This document shows, piece by piece, positions 1 to 7,983 of a stretch of 64,000 bases of DNA. The translations under genes were made by a program, and so were the position numbers. The stretch covers positions 186,001 to 250,000 of the forward strand of contig NZ_QMKK01000061.1 in NCBI RefSeq assembly GCF_003287875.1. Direction: 5' to 3'. The notes beneath the pieces were generated by a model. It saw only the letters and a list, made by a program, of their open reading frames with translations. It had not been told where the DNA came from and did no database searches. Position 1 is the stretch's first letter, and every line of letters begins with the position of its first letter. Source of the stretch: Martinezella tropici (GTDB lineage Bacteria > Pseudomonadota > Alphaproteobacteria > Rhizobiales > Rhizobiaceae).

Positions 1-13
1 AAAGCGCCGGCTT

Positions 14-1744
14 TTATTTCCGGCTTGGGTAGCCTTGAAGGAGGGAGAGATCCAGTTCGCTGACGCGCGGCTTGCGCGCTTGCGCGGCCGCGTGCCTCTG
101 CTTGAGGTGGTCGGCGAGCCGGATCGCCAAGGCAAGCAGCATCAACGTCGGATTGGCGTGGCCCGGCGTCGGAAACACGGAACTGCCTGCAATGAACAGG
201 CCGTCGATGCCATGAACCATGGCATTGGTGTCGACGACGCTTGTTCGCGGATCGGTTCCCATGCGGGTCGTGCAGGACGGATGCGCCATGTCCATGAATT
301 GCGCACCGGCATTCCCGCCCGCAACGATCCAATCCGGCAGTCGTGGTTTCGGCAGGCCGACACGGGTGAATTCATTCGAGATTGTCAGTGCAAGCCGCTT
401 GACGCTGTCTATCTCGCGCGTACCGATCCTCCAGTCGATGCGTGCCAAGGGTTGGCCGAACGGATCGCACCGGTCCGCAAGGGTGATACGACTTTCGGAA
501 TCGAGCTGCTGTTCCACCATGACATCGAACCGCAATTCGATCGAACGATGCGGAAGTCCACGCTTACGGACAAGGCGATTATACAGTCCTGAGATGATCA
601 TGTCGGTCGATTTCGCGACCGCCAGCAGATCGCGCTTGACTGTCTTGCCCGCTCCCTTCGTCAAACGTTTCAGTGCCGCCCAGGGATCGTCATCGGCGTG
701 GACTTGAACGGGATAGGCCGCGCAATTGGTGAGGCCTTCGCGCGCCTGCATTTCCGGGCTCAGGGACATGCCTCTGAGATAGAAGTGCGTCCGCCCGCCA
801 TGGCCAAGGCCGTAGAAATTGAAATGCCGCGCAATGGCGTCAATGTCACGCCCTGTGAAGCGACAGAGCGACGTACGGGGATGATCGCAGAGATAGCGTC
901 CCACGATGCCGTGCGCGTTGCCTATGCCCGCAGACTGGGCGGAATTCGACGCAAGCAGGAGCCGTGCATTCTCGACGCCGCCGCCGCAAAGAATGACCGT
1001 ATCCGCACGCACGCTTGCGCTCCGGCCGGTCGCGCTTTTGAGATCCAGCGAGGTCACTCGCCGGCCGGGGCTGTCGAGATTGATCTGGACCACCGTGGCA
1101 TGCATCAGAAAATCTATATTCGTTGCCCTGATGTCGAGGGCAAGGCGATTGAAACGTGTCGGCTCGGCGCGCGGATGGCGCATATGACTGAATTGCCAGA
1201 AGAAGGGCCGCAGCAGCTGCGTGTCCAGACCGAGATCATCGGGACGCGAATGCAGCAGGCCAAGCAGGCTTTCATCATAGAGATTGGGCCCGAGATTGAG
1301 CAGCTCCCCGGCGCGGTCGAGGGCCGGCAGCAGTTCGCGACGATCGATCGGCCAGCCGGACAGCGGCAGCCAGGGCCGGTTGGCGAAGTCGATGTCATCG
1401 AAGGCGGCACATTTTCCGATCCATGTATGGCTGCTACCGCCAAGCATGCGATTTCGCAGCTCGAATGCCGGAATATCGTTCAGCCATGCCAGACTGCCAT
1501 TATAGCCTCGCCCCTCCGGCGTACCCACCGCCGAAGCGGAAGGCTGCCCAATATTTTCGACGGCGTTCAACGCCTGGATCTCGGCTTCGTAATCGTGGCC
1601 ACCGCTTTCGATGACGAGGACGCGGATCTGCGTATCGGCAAGCTCGCGCGCGATCGCAATGCCTGCCGGACCGCCGCCGATAATGGCGATATCTGCATAT
1701 ATTTCAATGCCATGTGGCATAGAGCTTAAGTCGCGGCTCATCAT
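14..1744 (-). CDS. GMC-family FAD-dependent oxidoreductase
   Basis: A 576-residue flavoenzyme of the glucose-methanol-choline oxidoreductase family, which oxidises primary or secondary alcohols, often on sugars or polyols. The N-terminus has the Rossmann FAD motif GGGPAGIAIARELA (about residues 22-36) ending in a beta2 acidic residue (VIESGG). GGSSHTW near residue 102 is the second FAD contact. The C-terminus carries the family signature HPSCTTRMG, then SSVFPTPGHANPTLM, which supplies the His/Asn pair. No signal peptide is seen, so it is probably cytoplasmic. It diverges from the DegT aminotransferase gene and may oxidise an alcohol to a ketone for that enzyme; this is inference. Two adjacent ATGs (1744 and 1741) are possible starts. 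Confidence 0.85.
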   Translation of the reverse strand: MMSRDLSSMPHGIEIYADIAIIGGGPAGIAIARELADTQIRVLVIESGGHDYEAEIQALNAVENIGQPSASAVGTPEGRGYNGSLAWLNDIPAFELRNRMLGGSSHTWIGKCAAFDDIDFANRPWLPLSGWPIDRRELLPALDRAGELLNLGPNLYDESLLGLLHSRPDDLGLDTQLLRPFFWQFSHMRHPRAEPTRFNRLALDIRATNIDFLMHATVVQINLDSPGRRVTSLDLKSATGRSASVRADTVILCGGGVENARLLLASNSAQSAGIGNAHGIVGRYLCDHPRTSLCRFTGRDIDAIARHFNFYGLGHGGRTHFYLRGMSLSPEMQAREGLTNCAAYPVQVHADDDPWAALKRLTKGAGKTVKRDLLAVAKSTDMIISGLYNRLVRKRGLPHRSIELRFDVMVEQQLDSESRITLADRCDPFGQPLARIDWRIGTREIDSVKRLALTISNEFTRVGLPKPRLPDWIVAGGNAGAQFMDMAHPSCTTRMGTDPRTSVVDTNAMVHGIDGLFIAGSSVFPTPGHANPTLMLLALAIRLADHLKQRHAAAQARKPRVSELDLSLLQGYPSRK

Positions 1745-1957
1745 GGTCGTTTTCCATCCGCTTTTCCCGTTTTTACCAGTATCGCGAGCGCTCGGATAAT
1801 TGTTCGATTGGCATAGGCGGGGATGACATCTACCGATTTCGGATAGGTGTTTTGATCGGTTGCGATGTTCTTTTTCAGTCGGAAAGCCATGCTGAAAATG
1901 GGTCGATCACACGCTAGGCTCTCCTGCAAATGCCGTGTTTCCTGGGGAGCGAAAACT

Positions 1958-3142
1958 ATGGCCAAGGTTGGGTTACGCGAATGGTTGGCGCTCGCGCCGG
2001 TGTTTGCTTCTGGAAAACTGGCACGATACAGCGACGAGACCGGCGGTCCGCTGGGGCGTTTCGAGGCCGATTTCTGTACCAAGTTCGGCGTGCGGCATGC
2101 GCTGACGACAAGCAGCGGAACCGGGGCCTTGATTTCGGCCCTGGTGGCCGCTGGCGTCGGGCCTGGCGATGAGGTGCTTGTGCCGGCCTATACCTGGATC
2201 GCAACCGCTGCTGCGCCTCTGGCAGCCGGTGCTGTGCCCGTTCTGGTCGATGTCGACCATACGCTCACCATGGATCCGCAGGATATCCAGCGTAAGATCA
2301 CGCCGCGGACCAGGGCAATCATTCCTGTCCATATGTCGAACATGGTCTGCGACATGGACAGCATCATGCGCATAGCCCGCGAGAATAATCTCGTCGTGAT
2401 CGAAGATGCCTGTCAGGCTGTGGGGTTGCGTTACAAGACCAAGCGGGTCGGCACGATCGGCGATTTCGGAGCATTCAGCTTCAATCAATTCAAGAACATC
2501 AATTGCGGCGAGGGCGGTGCGGTCGTCACCAACGATGCGCGGCTGTTTGCACGCGCCCGCATGTATCACGACATCGGCTCCATGTTTCGCGGTCATCTCG
2601 ACAATGCCAACGAGCCGCCCATGCTGGGCGTGAATTTCAAGGCAAGCCAGATCCAGGGGGCGATGCTGAACGTGCAGCTGAAGAAGCTTGATCCGATGAT
2701 TGCCCGCATGCGCGAGCGTTATGACGTGATGAGCGAAATCTTTGCCAAGAATACGCGGCTGATGGTGGGTCCGCATAACGATGTCGGCAATGCGGCGGGG
2801 CTTCACGTCATCTTCGAGACCTCGGAAGAAGCAAAAAGATTCGCGGAGGAAAACAAGCGCGGCGTCTATCGGCTCTTCGATTCCAGCCGCCATGTCTACA
2901 CCAACTGGCAACCGATCCTGCAGCAGCGCACCGGCCATCCGGCGATGAATCCGTTCCACTGGACAGATCGAAAAATCGAGTACACGCCGGACCTCTGCGC
3001 GCAGACGCTGGATATTCTGAAGCGCAGCTGCCGCATCAGTCTCGGAGAGAACTATCCCGTGGCGCTGGTTGCCCATATGGCGCGGCGCATGTCGCGACAG
3101 GCCAAATCCATACCTTCCAACCTCTTCTATGCAACAACCTAG
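1958..3142 (+). CDS. DegT/DnrJ/EryC1/StrS-family PLP aminotransferase
   Basis: A 394-residue fold-type I aminotransferase of the kind that aminates keto-sugars or keto-cyclitols. Visible motifs are the N-terminal TSSGTGAL phosphate-binding segment, VIEDACQAVG (PLP-contacting Asp), and SFNQFKNINCGEGGA with the Schiff-base lysine in FNQFKN. The ATG at 1958 is chosen because a GGGGAG ribosome site lies about 8 bases upstream; an in-frame start at 1865 has no such site. The stop overlaps the phosphopantetheinyl transferase start, so the two are probably co-transcribed. The substrate cannot be read from sequence. It may make an amino sugar or an amine building block for the adjacent biosynthetic locus. 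Confidence 0.85.
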   Translation: MAKVGLREWLALAPVFASGKLARYSDETGGPLGRFEADFCTKFGVRHALTTSSGTGALISALVAAGVGPGDEVLVPAYTWIATAAAPLAAGAVPVLVDVDHTLTMDPQDIQRKITPRTRAIIPVHMSNMVCDMDSIMRIARENNLVVIEDACQAVGLRYKTKRVGTIGDFGAFSFNQFKNINCGEGGAVVTNDARLFARARMYHDIGSMFRGHLDNANEPPMLGVNFKASQIQGAMLNVQLKKLDPMIARMRERYDVMSEIFAKNTRLMVGPHNDVGNAAGLHVIFETSEEAKRFAEENKRGVYRLFDSSRHVYTNWQPILQQRTGHPAMNPFHWTDRKIEYTPDLCAQTLDILKRSCRISLGENYPVALVAHMARRMSRQAKSIPSNLFYATT

Positions 3143-3881
3143 CATGGAGAGTATCGGCCCTGACGTCATCGATGTCTGGAGTTGGAGCCTGGACGCGCCG
3201 CCGACCGAGTTCGACGCGTCCACCACATTGCTGTCCCTTGACGAACGCGCGCGGGCGGATCGCTTCATTCACGACCGCCACAGGCTTCGCTTCGTTGCGG
3301 CAAGAAGCGGGATGCGGCTGATACTGGGTCGCTATCTCGGCCTTCCGCCGCAAGCGATCCGCTTTACCTATGGCGATCACGGAAAGCCTTCCGTATCGGC
3401 TTGCGGCACTCTCCCGATTCACTTCAATCTCAGCCATAGCGCCGATCTGGCCGTTCTTGCCGTCTCCGATCGTTACGAGCTTGGCATCGACATCGAGGAA
3501 ATCCGGTTCTTGAAGGAAGATGTCGCAAGACGCTTCTTCTCACGCAAGGAATACGAGACGCTCCGGTCTTTGCCGGCGGAGTGCTATCTGGATGGTTTCT
3601 ATCGCTGCTGGACGCGCAAGGAGGCCTTTATCAAGGCGCATGGTGCCGGGCTGTCTCTGCCGCTGGATAGCTTCGACGTTACTGTCGACGGGTCGGCGGA
3701 ACCGCGATTGGAACGACTGGAAGGGGAGCCGGACGCGCCGGCAAACTGGATCGTTTTGGAGCTTGCGACACCGATCAACTTTGCTGGTGCGATTGTCGCC
3801 TCGACTGGAGGACGCCGGCTTCGCCTGCGCTATCGCAGCGAGGCTGCAGGTCAGATGGTCAATCTGGCATCGAGAATGTAG
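3129..3881 (+). CDS. 4'-phosphopantetheinyl transferase (Sfp type)
   Basis: A roughly 250-residue Sfp-type transferase that moves 4'-phosphopantetheine from CoA to the conserved serine of carrier domains. The hallmarks are GIDIEEI (Mg-binding Asp/Glu) and WTRKEAFIKAHGAGL (the WxxKEAxxK signature); HFNLSHS is the CoA-contact motif upstream. It is the obvious activator of the four carrier domains encoded at 5.5-18.0 kb. The ATG at 3129 overlaps the aminotransferase stop; an ATG at 3144 is equally possible and neither has a clear ribosome site. Its last 31 bases overlap the convergent gene on the minus strand. Confidence 0.92.
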   Translation: MQQPSMESIGPDVIDVWSWSLDAPPTEFDASTTLLSLDERARADRFIHDRHRLRFVAARSGMRLILGRYLGLPPQAIRFTYGDHGKPSVSACGTLPIHFNLSHSADLAVLAVSDRYELGIDIEEIRFLKEDVARRFFSRKEYETLRSLPAECYLDGFYRCWTRKEAFIKAHGAGLSLPLDSFDVTVDGSAEPRLERLEGEPDAPANWIVLELATPINFAGAIVASTGGRRLRLRYRSEAAGQMVNLASRM

Positions 3882-5455
3882 CGGCCGCCCGTCGCATCGA
3901 AATGGTGGCAACCGTGCAGTCCAGCCTTGAAGCCGGGCGTTATGGTACGGATGCGGCGCTCGCGATAGTCGTCGAGCGTCAACGTTTCGATCTCCATGAT
4001 GTTGAGCCCGTAACCATAGATGCCGTGCGCATTGTTCTGCGAGGGCCGCAGGAGCCTGCCGTCATGTTCGAAGATGCGGCCGGCGCCGCGCGCTTCCGTG
4101 CTGCCGATGACGACGGGATTCCGCTTGTGCGGCTTAATGCCGGTGAGCGCCGGTCCATCGACCTCGAACAGATAGAGCTCGCTGCAATGATCTTCGTAAG
4201 CATGAAAGTCCGACAAGTTGGTGAACAGCCACCATTTGCCGCCATGACGGATAAGGATGCTGTCCGCAGGCGATTGGCCTTCGAAGGCCGTGGCATGCAG
4301 TTCCCATTTCAACGGAAACTCGGAGCACCGCCAGATCTCCAGGCGCCGCGCCTGATGCGTTTCCGGTATCATGAAGATCTGATCGCCGTCGCGGAATATG
4401 AACGGATAGGAAAGATGATAGGGGCGCTCCAGCGCCACCCCGACCTGCGTGAGCGCATCGCCGTCGAAGCGGCCGACGGCGATATGCGCCTTGCGGTCGC
4501 CGCGGGCATAGGCCTCGTAGAACAGGTAGCATTTGCCTTCGTGCTCGAAGAGAAACGGATCGGCCTTGATGCTGTTGTCGGAAGGAGGGATCTCGACCGC
4601 CTCGCTCGGATCGAAATCATCGATCTGACCGTGCCCCGTATAGAGGGTCCATATGGCGGAATCGGAATGGAGTCTCGCCTTGATCGATCTGAATGCCTTG
4701 GCGGAGACCGAACCTGCGACGATGCAGCCGTAGCGAACGAGGTCCCCGTATGATGGCGCATGCGCCTCGGTGGCCTCGACAAAGGCGGGCGGATTGAACT
4801 GTCTGGTGTCGGCAAGCCGCGCCAACTCGCGCAATAGAAGTGTCACGCTTCGCTCCCGCACGAAGGCGCTCAATCTCGCCGCGCTGGGCTTGATATTGAA
4901 TGCCGCCCTTGCAATCTCCCGCTTATCGGCCTTGCCGCCGCATCTTGCATAGAGAGCGATTTCCGCGGTCGGAGCACGTGCCAGAACCTCCGCATATCCG
5001 AACCAATCCGCTTCGGCGGATTGCTGGTCGGAGAAATTGAAAGCCCATTCTCCGAAAGGCAGGGCGGCAATTGCCTCGTCCGCCATCCCTTTCGGGGTCG
5101 TGCGGATGACAAGGTCAAGCTTCAGACGGCGCAGCATTGCCCCGGTGATGGTGTCGGTGGCACACCTCTTGTCGCCGTCGGCGTCGTAGCAATCAATAAA
5201 ATGGCGGTGGCTATGGAAATATTTCGGCGAGTAGGCCGGTTGGCGCGCAAGGGTGCCGGCCTCCAGCCTTGCGCCCCAGGATAACAGCTTCGATGTCGTG
5301 CCATCCTCGAATGGATCGGGATGGGGGAAGACCGCGGCGAGTTCCAGAGAGGGTTCCGCCAGGATTCGATCCAGGATCATCAGCTCCCAATTCTCGAGCG
5401 CACGTCCGCGCGCGACAAGGATGCCGATCCTCAATGGCTTGGTCTCGTTCATCAT
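3851..5455 (-). CDS. Formyltransferase-like/GH43-like beta-propeller protein (GINT1-type)
   Basis: A 534-residue two-domain protein. Residues 1-230 look like a formyltransferase fold (start LRIGILVARGRALENWELMI; later FNFSDQQSAEADWFGYAEVL). Residues 260-534 look like a five-bladed propeller related to GH43, with repeated blade motifs such as KADPFLFEHEGKCYLFYEAY and DSILIRHGGKWWLFTN. This pairing resembles the domain found in glucosamine inositolphosphorylceramide transferases and in bacterial polysaccharide loci; that is family memory, not a search. It starts 45 bases after the C-PCP-TE gene and is the last gene of the synthase operon. That suggests sugar transfer or N-acylation of a glycan, linked to the peptide-polyketide product. 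The activity is unproven. Confidence 0.7.
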   Translation of the reverse strand: MMNETKPLRIGILVARGRALENWELMILDRILAEPSLELAAVFPHPDPFEDGTTSKLLSWGARLEAGTLARQPAYSPKYFHSHRHFIDCYDADGDKRCATDTITGAMLRRLKLDLVIRTTPKGMADEAIAALPFGEWAFNFSDQQSAEADWFGYAEVLARAPTAEIALYARCGGKADKREIARAAFNIKPSAARLSAFVRERSVTLLLRELARLADTRQFNPPAFVEATEAHAPSYGDLVRYGCIVAGSVSAKAFRSIKARLHSDSAIWTLYTGHGQIDDFDPSEAVEIPPSDNSIKADPFLFEHEGKCYLFYEAYARGDRKAHIAVGRFDGDALTQVGVALERPYHLSYPFIFRDGDQIFMIPETHQARRLEIWRCSEFPLKWELHATAFEGQSPADSILIRHGGKWWLFTNLSDFHAYEDHCSELYLFEVDGPALTGIKPHKRNPVVIGSTEARGAGRIFEHDGRLLRPSQNNAHGIYGYGLNIMEIETLTLDDYRERRIRTITPGFKAGLHGCHHFDATGGRYILDARLTI

Positions 5456-5499
5456 TGCTTCCCTTTATGGCTCGCATCCTTGCAGACCGTCAGGCGGCT

Positions 5500-7983
5500 C
5501 TAGCCGCCGGCGAGTTTTCCGGAGAGCGTCGACGCCAGGTCGCGGATGCCGTTGCTGGTGAGCGAATCCTCATGCCAGCCATCGATATCGACTACCGGGC
5601 AGTCGTCTCCGATCGCATCACCCCATCCGAACCGCAATTTGCGTGCCCGAGGATTGGTCGCGCTGCTTCGCAGCAGCACGACACTGGGGTCCTTCGTCTG
5701 CGGCGGCTTGTAGCGGCGCGCTGCCGCCACGAGCAACTTGGTGACGGCCTCGTTGGCTTCCTCTTCGGGCGAATATTGGCCGGCCTTGACGCCGAATAGC
5801 CTCAGGAGCGACAGCGAGATTTCGAACTCCTTGAGATAGTCGATCGGCCGGATACGGCCGGAGAGCAGTTTTCGGGTGAAATAGGCGAGCCGCTTGCGCC
5901 GCCGTTCACGGTTCCAGCGTGCCTGCTCCCGTTTCGGCAGGGATATGAAAAAGCCCGGAGCCCATGCATCGATGATTGCCGTGGTGCCGACATCGACGCC
6001 TCTTTCCCGCAACTGCCGTCCGACCTCCAGCGCCAGGATTCCATTGACGCAGAGCCCGACGATGGCAACGCGGCCCACGGCCTTGTCGATCCGCATGGCG
6101 TCTATCGCGTGGCTGGCTATATCCTCGATGCTCAGGCGATCCAGGCCGTTTGCCAGATCCGCATGGAACATGTTGACATTATGCACCGAGACGCTGTCCG
6201 GCAGCTCGTTGGCGAGGCGATAATACAGGAACGGATGATTGAGCGTATAAACCGTACCGGTCCCCGCACCATGCTTGCAGGTGATCAATTCCCACGGGTT
6301 TACCGGCCTTTCCTGTGATGCCGGCGTCGTATCGACATTGAAGATCGCCGCTGCAAAGCCTGCAAACGTCGGCTGCTTGAATAGAAGTTGCAATGTCGGT
6401 GTTGCTTCGAATCTTGTGCGTATTTCCGATAGGAGCCGTAACGCGAGGAGCGAGTGGCCGCCGAGTGCGAAGAAATCATCATCCGGACGTATTTGCGGAA
6501 CCTGTAGGACTTCTTTCCAAAGCTCAGCAAGCGTTTCCATTCGCGTATCCGCCGGCGATTTGCTTGTGACGGCGCCATCCACCGGCGCAGCCTCGGCGGA
6601 AGCTGCCAGGTGTCGCTCCGGCGCAGCGAGCGAAGAAAGCGGCGCCTCAGGGTGATCGAGAGCAATTTCATAAGCGTTCCTCCATAGTTGCAGGAGGCTT
6701 TCGATGGTGCTGGCTTCGAAAAGGTCGGCATTGTATTCGATCGACATGCGCCAGCCGGTTGGGCGGCCGATCATGATGAAGCTCAGATCGTAGATGACGC
6801 CGGGAGACTGCGAGGGCGAGCTGATCAGCTCGAAACCGCCATAGCGCCGATCCTCGAGAAACGCTTTCTGCAGGTTGAAGTTGACCGAGATCAGCGGATT
6901 GCGTGCCGGGTCGCGCACCGGATTGACGAGTTCCACGAGCTTGTTGAACGGCATGCGCTGATGGTTCAGTGCGCCTTCGATCGTCGCACTGACGGAACGG
7001 ATATGTTCGGCAAAGCTGGTATCGGAGCCGAAATCGAAGCGCAGGACCAGATTGTTGATGAAGACGCCGATCAGGTCTTCCAGATCGCTTTGTTCGCGGC
7101 CGGCGATCTGCGAGCCGAACAGGACGGTCGGGGCCTGTGTCAGGCGATGGAGGGCCGCACTCAGAACCGCCGCCCCGAAGCTGTATTGCGAAACGCAATG
7201 CGCACGTGCCGCCGCATCCATGCGATCGGTGAAAGCGGGCGGCTGGGCGATGGCAAGGATATCGCCGCGATTGGTCTTGACCTGACCGCGCGGCCGGTCG
7301 GAGGCGACTTCGAAATAGGGAGCGCCCTGCATCGTATCCCGCCAGAAGGCCTTTTCCGTCTCGAAGCCATAGCTCTGCAGATATTCCTGCTGCCAGAGGG
7401 CATAATCGCCATATTGCAGCGGCAGTTCCGGCAGGACCGGCGCGCGTCCCGCATCGATCGCAGCCGCTATTTCGCCGACTTCCCGCCCGAGGACGCGGAT
7501 GGACCAGCCGTCGAAGCAGCTCTGATGCGCGGTGATCAACAGAAAGCCGCGGTCGTTTTCGGCCATCAGCAGTGTGACGCGGAAGAGGCCCGGAACGCTC
7601 AGATCGAAGGGCGCTTGCGCGGTCTCCTCGCCGATCGACAGGATTCGTGCCTGGCGCTGCTCCGGCGGCATGCCGCGCAGATCGATCACCGACATCTTGA
7701 AATTGACGTCGCTGACGGCCTGCTGGAATGGCTGGCCACTTTTTTCGATGAAGCGGGTTCTCAGTATTTCATGACGCTGGATGATTTTTCGAAAGGCCGC
7801 TTCGAGGGTCGCGACCTTGAATGAACCGCGGATTTCCCACCGGACCGCGACATTGAGCGCCGGATTGCCGGGATTGAGCTGATCGAGAATCCAGCAGCGC
7901 AGCTGTGTCTGCGTACAGGGAAATTCGCCGATGATCTGCGGTTCGGCAAGGGGACCGCTTGGACTATTGTCGACTGTACTCAT
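5500..7983 (-). CDS. NRPS termination protein: C*-PCP-TE
   Basis: An 827-residue non-ribosomal peptide synthetase protein with a condensation domain (about 15-440), a carrier domain (about 480-550, LGGHSLLA, Ser511) and a type I thioesterase (about 560-827). There is no adenylation domain. Two active-site changes are visible. The C-domain motif reads AHQSCFDG, so the second, catalytic His of HHxxxDG is Gln154. The thioesterase elbow reads GLCVNG, giving nucleophile Cys645 instead of Ser; Asp672 (IIDAW) and His804 (DGWHEDS) complete a triad. Its start overlaps the upstream megasynthase stop by 4 bp with GGGGG 7 bases before it, so it is translationally coupled. It should receive the chain from the glycine module and release it. 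The partner amine or second substrate is unknown. Confidence 0.93.
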   Translation of the reverse strand: MSTVDNSPSGPLAEPQIIGEFPCTQTQLRCWILDQLNPGNPALNVAVRWEIRGSFKVATLEAAFRKIIQRHEILRTRFIEKSGQPFQQAVSDVNFKMSVIDLRGMPPEQRQARILSIGEETAQAPFDLSVPGLFRVTLLMAENDRGFLLITAHQSCFDGWSIRVLGREVGEIAAAIDAGRAPVLPELPLQYGDYALWQQEYLQSYGFETEKAFWRDTMQGAPYFEVASDRPRGQVKTNRGDILAIAQPPAFTDRMDAAARAHCVSQYSFGAAVLSAALHRLTQAPTVLFGSQIAGREQSDLEDLIGVFINNLVLRFDFGSDTSFAEHIRSVSATIEGALNHQRMPFNKLVELVNPVRDPARNPLISVNFNLQKAFLEDRRYGGFELISSPSQSPGVIYDLSFIMIGRPTGWRMSIEYNADLFEASTIESLLQLWRNAYEIALDHPEAPLSSLAAPERHLAASAEAAPVDGAVTSKSPADTRMETLAELWKEVLQVPQIRPDDDFFALGGHSLLALRLLSEIRTRFEATPTLQLLFKQPTFAGFAAAIFNVDTTPASQERPVNPWELITCKHGAGTGTVYTLNHPFLYYRLANELPDSVSVHNVNMFHADLANGLDRLSIEDIASHAIDAMRIDKAVGRVAIVGLCVNGILALEVGRQLRERGVDVGTTAIIDAWAPGFFISLPKREQARWNRERRRKRLAYFTRKLLSGRIRPIDYLKEFEISLSLLRLFGVKAGQYSPEEEANEAVTKLLVAAARRYKPPQTKDPSVVLLRSSATNPRARKLRFGWGDAIGDDCPVVDIDGWHEDSLTSNGIRDLASTLSGKLAGG

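Noticed and set aside
6..24. GCCGG/CCGGC repeat at the GMC gene end as a terminator
   Set aside because: Only a 5-bp stem, partly overlapping the stop codon and at the window edge, so it cannot be judged.
698..1729. A 343-codon plus-strand frame opposite the GMC oxidoreductase
   Set aside because: It is a mirror of a clearly conserved flavoenzyme and has no recognisable domain.
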